Assembly (NCBI GenBank): GCA_964636205.1
Contig: CAZWPF010000143.1
Span: forward strand, 1 to 5,239
Length of the DNA: 5,239 nucleotides
Source of the DNA: JBEBVQ01 sp964636205
GTDB taxonomy: Bacteria > Bacteroidota > Bacteroidia > Chitinophagales > Chitinophagaceae
Reading direction: 5' to 3'
Positions 1 to 5,239 of this stretch are shown one piece after another. A program made the position numbers and the translations under genes. How positions within the stretch are numbered: the stretch's first letter is position 1; each line of letters begins with the position of its first letter. Below the pieces are notes generated by a model. The model saw nothing but the letters and a program-made list of their open reading frames with translations, was not told where the DNA came from and did no database searches.

Positions 1-99
1 GAAGGGACTTTTGAATTTACCGTAGCGAACGAAGAAAACGACTCAGTCATCCACGTGACAGACGGGGCTTTCCGGTTTAAAGTGCCGAATATATGGTAA
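1..99 (+). CDS. C-terminal end of an upstream protein, DUF6252-like (partial)
   Basis: Reading frame 1 is open from the first base and stops at TAA 97-99, giving 32 residues that begin EGTFEFTVANEEN and end in VTDGAFRFKVPNIW. The alternating hydrophobic and polar residues suggest two or three beta-strands. The pattern 'GTF.F.A.N......V.VTDG.F' resembles, from memory, the C-terminal end of small Bacteroidota lipoproteins annotated as DUF6252, whose function is unknown. The start and most of the gene lie outside the window, so neither a lipobox nor the full fold can be checked. It runs in the same direction as the large downstream gene and only 35 bases separate them, so co-transcription is possible. 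The reading frame is well supported for a piece this short; the family name is tentative. Confidence 0.6.
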   Translation, partial: EGTFEFTVANEENDSVIHVTDGAFRFKVPNIW

Positions 100-134
100 A
101 AGAACTTTTTTAAGGACTTAAAATTAAAAACATC
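100..134 (+). promoter_or_regulatory. A-rich leader before the secreted lipase-like gene
   Basis: This 35-base gap is A/T-rich. The stretch just before the ATG at 135 (AAAATTAAAAACATC) fits the A-rich initiation context that Bacteroidota use in place of a strong Shine-Dalgarno. An AAGG at 112-115 lies about 20 bases upstream, too far to be a normal ribosome binding site. I see no convincing Bacteroidota promoter (TTTG near -33 with TAnnTTTG near -7). Transcription therefore either comes from upstream or starts at a site I cannot recognise. Confidence 0.4.
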
Positions 135-371
135 ATGAAGAACCCATACTGTATTGCCCGCCTCACCATGACGTGTTTGTTGGTGATCACGATGGCGACC
201 GCCATATCTGGCCAAGAATCCAATGTGTCGCTCAGCGATCAGATGGATTATGCAATCGCACACTTGGATTTTACTGAGGTATCTTCAGGTCTCTTATTAG
301 ACCGCGGTTTTAAGATGATGCACGTAGAAATTTTTGACGGCTCATCAACCTCAGACACCTTATTCCAATAA
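135..371 (+). CDS. N-terminal fragment with signal peptide
   Basis: This is a 78-residue open piece. It starts at ATG 135 in an A-rich context and opens with a classic Sec signal peptide: Lys2 and Arg9 in the n-region, a hydrophobic core at about residues 10-24 (LTMTCLLVITMATAI), and likely cleavage between residues 23 and 27 (ATA or SGQ). The mature part (QMDYAIAHLDFTEVSSGLLLDRGF) has the look of the N-terminus of large Bacteroidota T9SS-exported proteins, where a 'LD...V.SG.L.DR' stretch follows the signal peptide. It stops at TAA 369-371. The next piece lies in the same frame, so this is best read as the head of the large gene and not as a small secreted protein. A genuine 51-residue secreted peptide is the alternative, which I consider unlikely. 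Confidence 0.75.
   Translation: MKNPYCIARLTMTCLLVITMATAISGQESNVSLSDQMDYAIAHLDFTEVSSGLLLDRGFKMMHVEIFDGSSTSDTLFQ
369..371 (+). other. In-frame TAA interrupting the large gene
   Basis: The TAA is in the same frame as both the upstream piece (from 135) and the downstream piece (from 399). Reading through it gives CYRFRQYGTMITSKV with no further stop, so a single base substitution would explain the break. A second explanation is a pair of indels. Removing one C near 365-366 and adding one base near 397-398 would give FNNAIGLGNTAPMITSKV across the same interval. The single substitution is simpler, but I cannot compare homologues here. Confidence 0.6.
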
Positions 372-398
372 TGCTATAGGTTTAGGCAATACGGCACC

Positions 399-2897
399 AT
401 GATTACCTCGAAAGTAATCCCCTCCAGTACACTCGGACAAACTGCGGATTGGAAACCATACGCGGACAGTCTGCTTAATACCGGCGTGGTACCCCTTATG
501 ATCTTACACGCCGATTACCACAAGTTCCTTGAAGATTCAGTATTGCTTGCTTCTCTAATTACCTACCAAAACGGACAACTATACGATGTTCCAAATCGAC
601 CTACTTCGCCCTATACGGCTCATGAGATTTTCTCATTTTGCCCAAAGAAGACGAATGTGAAGGATTCACTTTCGCAAATTTTCAGAATTGAATCCGAATT
701 CTTTCGAAGAAATACCGGAAAGACAGTAAGTAGTATTTCGATTGATTTTGATAACGGTATGGGCTATCAGTCTATGACCTACAGTGTTAATAAAAAGGTA
801 TCATGGACAAGTCCGGGCAAGAAATACCTTACCCTGAAGGTGGTCTATTCCGATAATTCGACCTATTATGCCAAATCACTTTACGAAATTGTAGATAAGA
901 CCGGTGCACAGCCTAAAAATTATTATGGCATTCCCGATCAAGAGTTTCATATAGATCATCCTACTATTGCCAATCACGGTGCTACTGTTTCGATCGAATA
1001 CGGCTGTGGTAATACCGAGCTGCGCAAGCCCTTTATTTATGTAGAAGGCTTTAACCCGGATGAGTTTGGAAATGAGCATTATAAAACTGACTTTTTTCAA
1101 GAATTTTATCGATATCAGCATATAGATTGGCCATCCGGTTTTCCCATGTTAGACGAACTCGATGAAAACGGTTACGACGTAGTCTATATAGACTTTGACC
1201 GCGGTGCCGGCGACCTGAAAGAAAATGCCCAAACCGTACGCGAGGTCATAAAAGAACTCAATGCCCAAAAAGCGGCCAATGGAAGTGCATCACCCAATGT
1301 TTTGGTGGGGTACAGCATGGGCGGCGTAGTGGGCAGACTGGCGCTAACCTATATGGAGCACGCCAACGAAAACCACGATGTAAGCTATTACATAAGTGTC
1401 GATTCGCCCCACTTGGGCGCCAATGTGCCCCGAGGATTAATCGCTGCACTTATAGACATCCGAAATTATGAGTTTGCCGGTTTCAATGTGAGCGAGGACG
1501 TACCCACCGTAGAAGAAGCTTATCAGGTACTTTTTAGCCCTGCGGCCAAACAAATGTTGATATATGGAGGAGAAGGTTCCAACTCATTGATTACCGGCCC
1601 TAGTCCCACATACACAGCTTTCCAAAATCATCTCGATGCCCAGGGAATGCCTGCCCAAACCATTCAAAACATCGCAGTCTCAAAAGGTAGTGGTAATGGT
1701 GTAGGTCAGGGGTATGGAAGTCTTGAGAAGATTTTTAAATTAAATGCAAATACTTTTAATGCCACCGGTTGCATCACCAATATTCCGGATATAGTAGGTT
1801 GGTTGGCCGGAGCTGGCGCATTAAATAGCCTAGGTTTATTTGCTTCGGTTAAAGCTGATATTAAGGCGATGCCGGGCTATGTTTCGTCAACCAACTGGAT
1901 ATATGAGCGAAAAATTCGCATGACTTTACTTTTTATTCCATTGGAATGGGATAGCCACAAAACCAAAGCCAAGACGGTAAATTTCTACGATGGTGTACAG
2001 GGCGGTAGATACGGTTTTGCAAGTTTTTCCGGAATGGGAGCGGATGCATTGGGTTATATAAATGCACTCGCAAATGGAGTATATATGCCCTGTGCAAAAC
2101 TTTACCATACGCAGTTTTGTTTTATCCCGACCGTCAGCGCGCTGAACATACCAAGTATGATGGGAACGCCAAATTGGGCGATAGATACAGAGAGCATTGT
2201 AGATAATGATGATACGCCTTTTGATAAGGCTTACGTTCTTGATCCAACAAAATATCCATCGGGATATACAGCACCAAATAATGAAAATCATTTGGATTTA
2301 ACCCCCAGCAATGTATTTCCATTTGAACAAGTAATTTCGACCCAGTTCAACGCCGTTAACCAGAACCCCACCGTTCATGGCTACACTTTTAATTTCGGAT
2401 ACGCCGAAGTGGACGATGAAATAATCAAAACCACCGATTGCATAACTCATCCACTCACTGTCAGCGGAATCCCCGCTGCAAGTGGAGCGTTGTGGATAAA
2501 TCGAGCACATAATCTTGAAGATGTCAATAACTCCAACAACCCGCTAAGCACATCAGACAAATTTAACGTGGACTTAAAAGAAAGTTGCAACGGTACGTAT
2601 GGCAGAGTAACAGTAGAAAGTATGGGTTCAATTACCATTGGAGAAGACCACCTAAAAACCGCAAAAGTCATCGTTCGCGAAAATGCATGGATAACAATGA
2701 ATGATGGTTATATTGAAATCCGACCCGGCTCTAAACTCATCATCGAAGACGGTGCTGAACTCCGACTCAACGGCGGTATTCTGCGCGTGCAGGACGGCGG
2801 GGAAGTCATCGTCAAAAGGGGTGGAAAGCTTATTTATGAAGACGGAGCCATCATAGAACTCAATGGCCACGACGCCGTTCTCCTCTCGGAGGTTTGA
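399..2897 (+). CDS. Middle fragment: Ig/PKD-like segment, alpha/beta-hydrolase (lipase) domain, beta-strand repeats
   Basis: The open piece has 832 residues from ATG 399, but that ATG is probably internal: no signal peptide follows it and the frame is continuous with 135-368. Residues about 108-164 form an Ig/PKD-like segment (SIDFDNGMGYQ, then alternating strands). The hydrolase starts near PFIYVEGFNP (211-220), continues through DVVYIDFDRGAGD (260-272), and has the nucleophile elbow GYSMGG (304-309, Ser306, codon 1314-1316). DSPHLGAN (335-342) is typical of lipases and PGAP1-like esterases. Asp609 (TPFDKAY) and His631 (NENHLDLT) are my candidates for the other two catalytic residues. From about 733 the sequence turns into short repeats rich in Gly and alternating Ile/Val (EDGAELRLNGG, EDGAIIELNG), the start of a beta-helix or beta-roll. 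It ends at TGA 2895-2897, just where the same repeat continues in the -1 frame. Function as an ester hydrolase is inferred; the substrate is unknown. Confidence 0.85.
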   Translation: MITSKVIPSSTLGQTADWKPYADSLLNTGVVPLMILHADYHKFLEDSVLLASLITYQNGQLYDVPNRPTSPYTAHEIFSFCPKKTNVKDSLSQIFRIESEFFRRNTGKTVSSISIDFDNGMGYQSMTYSVNKKVSWTSPGKKYLTLKVVYSDNSTYYAKSLYEIVDKTGAQPKNYYGIPDQEFHIDHPTIANHGATVSIEYGCGNTELRKPFIYVEGFNPDEFGNEHYKTDFFQEFYRYQHIDWPSGFPMLDELDENGYDVVYIDFDRGAGDLKENAQTVREVIKELNAQKAANGSASPNVLVGYSMGGVVGRLALTYMEHANENHDVSYYISVDSPHLGANVPRGLIAALIDIRNYEFAGFNVSEDVPTVEEAYQVLFSPAAKQMLIYGGEGSNSLITGPSPTYTAFQNHLDAQGMPAQTIQNIAVSKGSGNGVGQGYGSLEKIFKLNANTFNATGCITNIPDIVGWLAGAGALNSLGLFASVKADIKAMPGYVSSTNWIYERKIRMTLLFIPLEWDSHKTKAKTVNFYDGVQGGRYGFASFSGMGADALGYINALANGVYMPCAKLYHTQFCFIPTVSALNIPSMMGTPNWAIDTESIVDNDDTPFDKAYVLDPTKYPSGYTAPNNENHLDLTPSNVFPFEQVISTQFNAVNQNPTVHGYTFNFGYAEVDDEIIKTTDCITHPLTVSGIPAASGALWINRAHNLEDVNNSNNPLSTSDKFNVDLKESCNGTYGRVTVESMGSITIGEDHLKTAKVIVRENAWITMNDGYIEIRPGSKLIIEDGAELRLNGGILRVQDGGEVIVKRGGKLIYEDGAIIELNGHDAVLLSEV
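1029..2333 (+). other. alpha/beta-hydrolase (lipase/esterase) domain
   Basis: The domain contains the usual hydrolase order. A strand followed by a Gly-rich loop (YVEGF, near 1038-1052) could supply the oxyanion hole. A second strand (DVVYIDFDRG) and a helix (ENAQTVREVIKEL) lead to a strand and elbow (NVLVGYSMGGVVGRLAL) with the G-x-S-x-G nucleophile at 1314-1316. After it come a strand (YYISVDSPHLG) and a long lid-like insertion with hydrophobic stretches (IPDIVGWLAGAGALNSLGLFASV). The candidate acid is Asp at 2223-2225 and the candidate base His at 2289-2291. The nucleophile is clear from the sequence; the Asp and His are inferred from their place and local context. Confidence 0.8.
2880..2893 (+). 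other. Frame change (-1) joining middle and C-terminal fragments
   Basis: Up to about 2882 the protein reads NGHDAVL in the frame of 399. From 2888 it reads GGLTHVGNDATFTF in the frame of 2894, continuing the same Gly/beta-strand pattern. Adding one base in the pyrimidine tract 2878-2887 (TTCTCCTCTC) gives AVLLLGGLTHVGN, a seamless repeat unit. The tract is a plausible slip site for replication or sequencing. It does not match the X-XXY-YYZ slippery heptamer used for programmed -1 frameshifting. Confidence 0.7.
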
Positions 2898-5068
2898 CGC
2901 ACGTGGGCAATGATGCCACGTTTACCTTTACATACGAGGGATCGGAAAGCGGTCACATTCGCATGCTCGATGACGGCTATTGGGGCGAGCGTTTCTTCGT
3001 TGGTACCAACGCCGATGTTGTACTCAAAGGTGAGGGGCAGAATGATTTGATTCTTTATTTGGAGGAATCGGTGAACTTTTGGGAATATCAAGGAGAAGTT
3101 CCGGGATACACCGAGGAATCCAATCTTTTCAGACATGTTAAAATAACCGACGGTCGCATTGAATTTGAAGATGATTCACGCCTGCAATTAATCAATCCGT
3201 CAACATTTGATAATGTACATTTCCAACGGGTCGGTCCGGGAAACCCTAGGGGTGTTGTACCAATGTCTAAATGCAATATTTCTAACTCAACATTCCGGGA
3301 TGTGCCCATAGATGCCCAAATGCACTTTAGCAACGGCGGAATGTTATATATCAAGGACTCCAAATTTCATTCTACATACGTAAAAATCAGGGGAAAAGGC
3401 TATGAGATTTCAGGTTCACATTTTTTCTCTTCACAGATATCTTCGCTCGAGTGTACGCGTAAAAACAAGTTCATGCATTCCACGATTTCGGCCGGATCCC
3501 ATCTGTATGGATATCAATGCGCCATTGAAGATAAATCTACTTCGGAATTGTACATATACAAATCAACCATTCACAATAGTTATGCGGTAGGGGTGCATAA
3601 ACAAATGTCTCGTGTAACTGCCAAGTGCAGCAAGTTTATAAACAATAGCGTTGGCATTGTTGCAAGTGACAATGCCGTTATCAATCTTTCATTTCCTCAA
3701 GGCGGAGGATCAAATCTTTTCGAAGACAATTATGTAAACATAGAGGTGGTCGATGCCTATGACATTCTTTTGAAAGACGGGTTTAATCAAATTTACGACG
3801 GAACCCTATCGAATATCATGGGAACACTTGATCGTCCCTATGATCCTCCTTGTCCTTACATCAACGCGACAAACAATACGTGGACCCCCGCCGATGGACA
3901 GGCTGCCGATCCCAACCATCCGGATCAAAATGAATTTGACGTTAAAATCGAAGGTGCCAACCCGTGGCAATGGTGCAGTGTTCCTTTTCATTTCGGAGTT
4001 GTTGCGCCGGTGGGCCCGTGCCGGATCGACCCTGAGGATACGCGGGGCGAACAAAAATCAAACCCGGAGATCTCGGAGTATCCTCTAATCACAACCCCCA
4101 TTTATTTTCACAACACACCTTTCGACGAGGCAGTTGAAATGGCGATGGCAAAAACAACCGCATTCAATGACTCACTCGGCGACGATGTGACTGCTGCCGC
4201 TATGTATTTTGAATTGCTGATGGCGGAAGCTTACGCGGACTCCGACTCCATGCAGGCTGTAGTAGACGGCTTGAAGTACAATACTATCTTCTCCTATAAG
4301 TCGACGGTGGAAAATCTTTTTTCCGATGGTATCATCACTGCTGAGATGAATAATCAAACCTTTGTCCCGACAGTAGAGGGCTACGCCGATGTGTTGATGG
4401 CTTATACGGATAGCATCAAAGTTACCGACACTTATCGTGGGCAATTTCAATTGGAATTGGCGAAAACGGCTCTGTTCAAAACAATTGGTAAGCCTGAAAT
4501 GGCATTGTTAATCGTTGAGAATTTGGCTCTGTGTAATCACGATTCCATCCAAGAAATCATTTTGGAAAAACAACGGGCCAACCTGCTTTTCGACATCTCA
4601 TCAAAAGAAACGGGAATTCATGCATTTTTATACGACAGCATTACCTTTGTTCTCGATTCATCGATCTTTGACTTCCCCGTTGGCACGTTTGTCGATTCTT
4701 CCGGATTCGGCGCCTACATATTCGGTCCCAACAACCTTCAATTCTCGGTTTGCCAACCTCACTCGGCAAAACGCGCCGGAACGAACAATCCACACCAATC
4801 GTTGTCGATATCAGAACCTACGGTTTACCCTAATCCCGCGAGTCGAAAAATTACCATACAATTTCAGGGTTCCAAAGCAGGCGAATCTTCCTCAACACCC
4901 GTGTATTTTGAATTATACGACATCCATGGCAAACACTGCTTTTCTGGTAAAGTGGAGGGTATGATCGTACAAATAGAATTGCCGCCATTGCCATCGGCCT
5001 TGTACCATTATACCATTTCCCAAGCGGATAGAACCCTGCACCGTGGGAAATTGTTGATCGCCCAGTAA
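2894..5068 (+). CDS. C-terminal fragment: beta-helix, helical repeats, T9SS type A sorting domain
   Basis: The open piece has 724 residues. Its nominal start is TTG 2894, which overlaps the TGA of the previous piece and is probably not a real start: no signal peptide follows, and the GGAGG at 2888-2892 is only one base away. Residues about 80-300 are right-handed beta-helix, with recurring units such as SNSTFRDV, IKDSKFHST, ISGSHFFSS, IYKSTIHNS and CSKFINNSVG. An Asn/Trp stretch (NATNNTW) and three cysteines (320, 361, 376) follow. Residues about 405-575 are predicted helical, with TPR-like spacing of Ala, Tyr and Leu (AAAMYFELLMAEAYADSD, LELAKTALFKTIGKPEMAL). Residues 644-724 are the sorting domain: VYPNPA, FELYDIHGK, LPSALYHYTIS and the terminal GKLLIAQ. 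The helix probably serves binding or display and the C-terminal domain directs export by T9SS. The domain calls are firm except for the helical region. Confidence 0.85.
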   Translation: MTHVGNDATFTFTYEGSESGHIRMLDDGYWGERFFVGTNADVVLKGEGQNDLILYLEESVNFWEYQGEVPGYTEESNLFRHVKITDGRIEFEDDSRLQLINPSTFDNVHFQRVGPGNPRGVVPMSKCNISNSTFRDVPIDAQMHFSNGGMLYIKDSKFHSTYVKIRGKGYEISGSHFFSSQISSLECTRKNKFMHSTISAGSHLYGYQCAIEDKSTSELYIYKSTIHNSYAVGVHKQMSRVTAKCSKFINNSVGIVASDNAVINLSFPQGGGSNLFEDNYVNIEVVDAYDILLKDGFNQIYDGTLSNIMGTLDRPYDPPCPYINATNNTWTPADGQAADPNHPDQNEFDVKIEGANPWQWCSVPFHFGVVAPVGPCRIDPEDTRGEQKSNPEISEYPLITTPIYFHNTPFDEAVEMAMAKTTAFNDSLGDDVTAAAMYFELLMAEAYADSDSMQAVVDGLKYNTIFSYKSTVENLFSDGIITAEMNNQTFVPTVEGYADVLMAYTDSIKVTDTYRGQFQLELAKTALFKTIGKPEMALLIVENLALCNHDSIQEIILEKQRANLLFDISSKETGIHAFLYDSITFVLDSSIFDFPVGTFVDSSGFGAYIFGPNNLQFSVCQPHSAKRAGTNNPHQSLSISEPTVYPNPASRKITIQFQGSKAGESSSTPVYFELYDIHGKHCFSGKVEGMIVQIELPPLPSALYHYTISQADRTLHRGKLLIAQ
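4823..5065 (+). other. T9SS type A C-terminal sorting domain
   Basis: About 81 residues at the extreme C-terminus carry the usual signature. An opening VYPNPA is followed by an amphipathic strand (KITIQF), a central YFELYDIHGK, a strand ending in LPPLPSALYHYTIS, and a closing basic and hydrophobic strand (RGKLLIAQ). In this family the domain is recognised by the PorU/PorV/PorQ/PorZ machinery, cleaved, and the cargo is either released or attached to A-type lipopolysaccharide. The linker before it (about 4760-4822) is rich in Ser, Asn and Pro, as usual. No part seems missing. Confidence 0.92.
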
Positions 5069-5173
5069 TCAATGAGATTCAACGAGTAATTTCTCAATCG
5101 AATTCCCAGAACACTTCAATCTAAACCGCTGGATTTTTCAGGGAGAAAGTAAAGAGAAGAATTTGACGCCCAA
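5069..5173. other. Intergenic spacer, no clear terminator or promoter
   Basis: The spacer is 105 A/T-rich bases. The best stem after the stop is TGAGA (5073-5077) with TCTCA (5092-5096), five pairs around a 14-base loop and no U-run, so I do not call it a terminator. No Bacteroidota-type promoter or known RNA pattern is visible. Confidence 0.5.
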
Positions 5174-5239
5174 ATGAATATTGAACAATTTTCACCAAAA
5201 GAAAATGGAGACTCTCCTTTAGGTACTTTCCAAGGCACT
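5174..5239 (+). CDS. Possible start of a downstream gene (partial, doubtful)
   Basis: ATG 5174 opens a frame of 22 codons that runs off the window edge. It starts MNIEQFSPKENGD and the in-frame stop upstream is TAA 5150-5152. The region before it is purine-rich (AAAGAGAAGAA, 5151-5161), which could help initiation. Twenty-two open codons occur easily by chance, and on the opposite strand two frames are also open here for more than 35 codons. The strand and even the existence of a gene are therefore uncertain. I recognise no family. Confidence 0.25.
   Translation, partial: MNIEQFSPKENGDSPLGTFQGT

Larger units (their letters stand above)
135..5068 (+). pseudogene. Secreted lipase-like alpha/beta-hydrolase with beta-helix and T9SS sorting domain, interrupted
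   Basis: Three consecutive same-strand open pieces appear to be one gene of about 1644 residues. In the restored protein the order is: signal peptide (about 1-27); N-terminal region to about 195; Ig/PKD-like segment (about 196-252); alpha/beta-hydrolase domain (about 299-733) with GYSMGG and nucleophile Ser394; short beta-strand repeats (about 821-920); right-handed beta-helix (about 1000-1220); alpha-helical repeat region (about 1325-1495); T9SS type A sorting domain (about 1564-1644). Frame is lost twice: an in-frame TAA at 369-371, and a one-base shift to the -1 frame between 2880 and 2893. No other stop interrupts it. The parts are complementary: export signal only in the first, catalytic domain only in the second, T9SS signal only in the third. 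The expected product would cross the inner membrane by Sec and the outer membrane by T9SS, then be released or anchored at the surface. The substrate is unknown. The unity of the gene is well supported; whether it is truly dead or reflects sequencing error is open. Confidence 0.8.

Noticed and set aside
98..111. AAAA-GAAC-TTTT stem followed by T residues as a terminator of the upstream gene
   Set aside because: The stem is four A-T pairs with no G-C pair, too weak for an intrinsic terminator.
1926..2291. 121-residue minus-strand open frame
   Set aside because: It overlaps the well-supported hydrolase domain on the plus strand, has an odd Ile/Trp/Cys-rich composition, and shows no domain pattern. 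Other minus-strand frames across 876-5072 were rejected on the same grounds.
2888..2896. Shine-Dalgarno GGAGG with TTG start at 2894, suggesting translational coupling of two genes
   Set aside because: The gap is one base, too short for initiation. The resulting protein would have a T9SS signal but no signal peptide, and the beta-repeat runs unbroken across the junction.
2884..2898. RF2-like programmed frameshift site: GGAGG followed by TTTGAC
   Set aside because: The RF2 mechanism shifts +1, but the downstream frame here is -1. The spacing from GGAGG to the TGA is also only two bases, and no slippery heptamer for a -1 shift is present.
4515..4964. 149-residue plus-strand frame overlapping the 3' end of the large gene
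   Set aside because: It is out of frame with a region encoding a clear T9SS sorting domain and has no recognisable motif, so it is a shadow.
5202..5220. GGAG-ACT-CTCC hairpin near the right end
   Set aside because: It has only four G-C pairs with a three-base loop and no following T-run, and it lies inside a possible reading frame.
1..5239. CRISPR array, tRNA or rRNA gene, insertion sequence or attachment site
   Set aside because: I found no regularly spaced direct repeats, cloverleaf, ribosomal sequence, transposase motif or terminal inverted repeats.

Overview
The window looks like part of a Bacteroidota chromosome, probably a marine or aquatic Flavobacteriales-type organism. The base composition is moderate, initiation regions are A-rich rather than Shine-Dalgarno-led, and the main product ends in a C-terminal domain typical of type IX secretion system (T9SS) cargo. 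I see no evidence for a finer taxonomic placement.

Layout: positions 1-99 are the last 32 codons of an upstream gene, resembling the tail of small DUF6252-type Bacteroidota proteins. After a 35-base gap, one very large reading unit fills 135-5068. It appears as three open pieces: 135-371 (signal peptide and N-terminal region), 399-2897 (Ig/PKD-like segment, alpha/beta-hydrolase lipase domain, start of a beta-strand repeat region) and 2894-5068 (right-handed beta-helix, helical repeat region, T9SS sorting domain). The last 170 bases hold a short spacer with no clear terminator and a doubtful start of another gene at 5174.

Main interpretation: the three pieces are one gene for a secreted or surface-anchored lipase/esterase-like protein of about 1644 residues. 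It is broken by an in-frame TAA at 369-371 and a one-base frame change (to the -1 frame) between about 2880 and 2893. The first piece alone has the export signal, the second alone has the GYSMGG nucleophile elbow, and the third alone has the T9SS signal, so none makes sense as an independent protein. Either the gene is a young pseudogene or the sequence has errors at these points; the sequence alone cannot decide. Nothing here amounts to a new multi-gene system. The notable features are the lipase plus beta-helix plus T9SS architecture and its disruption.
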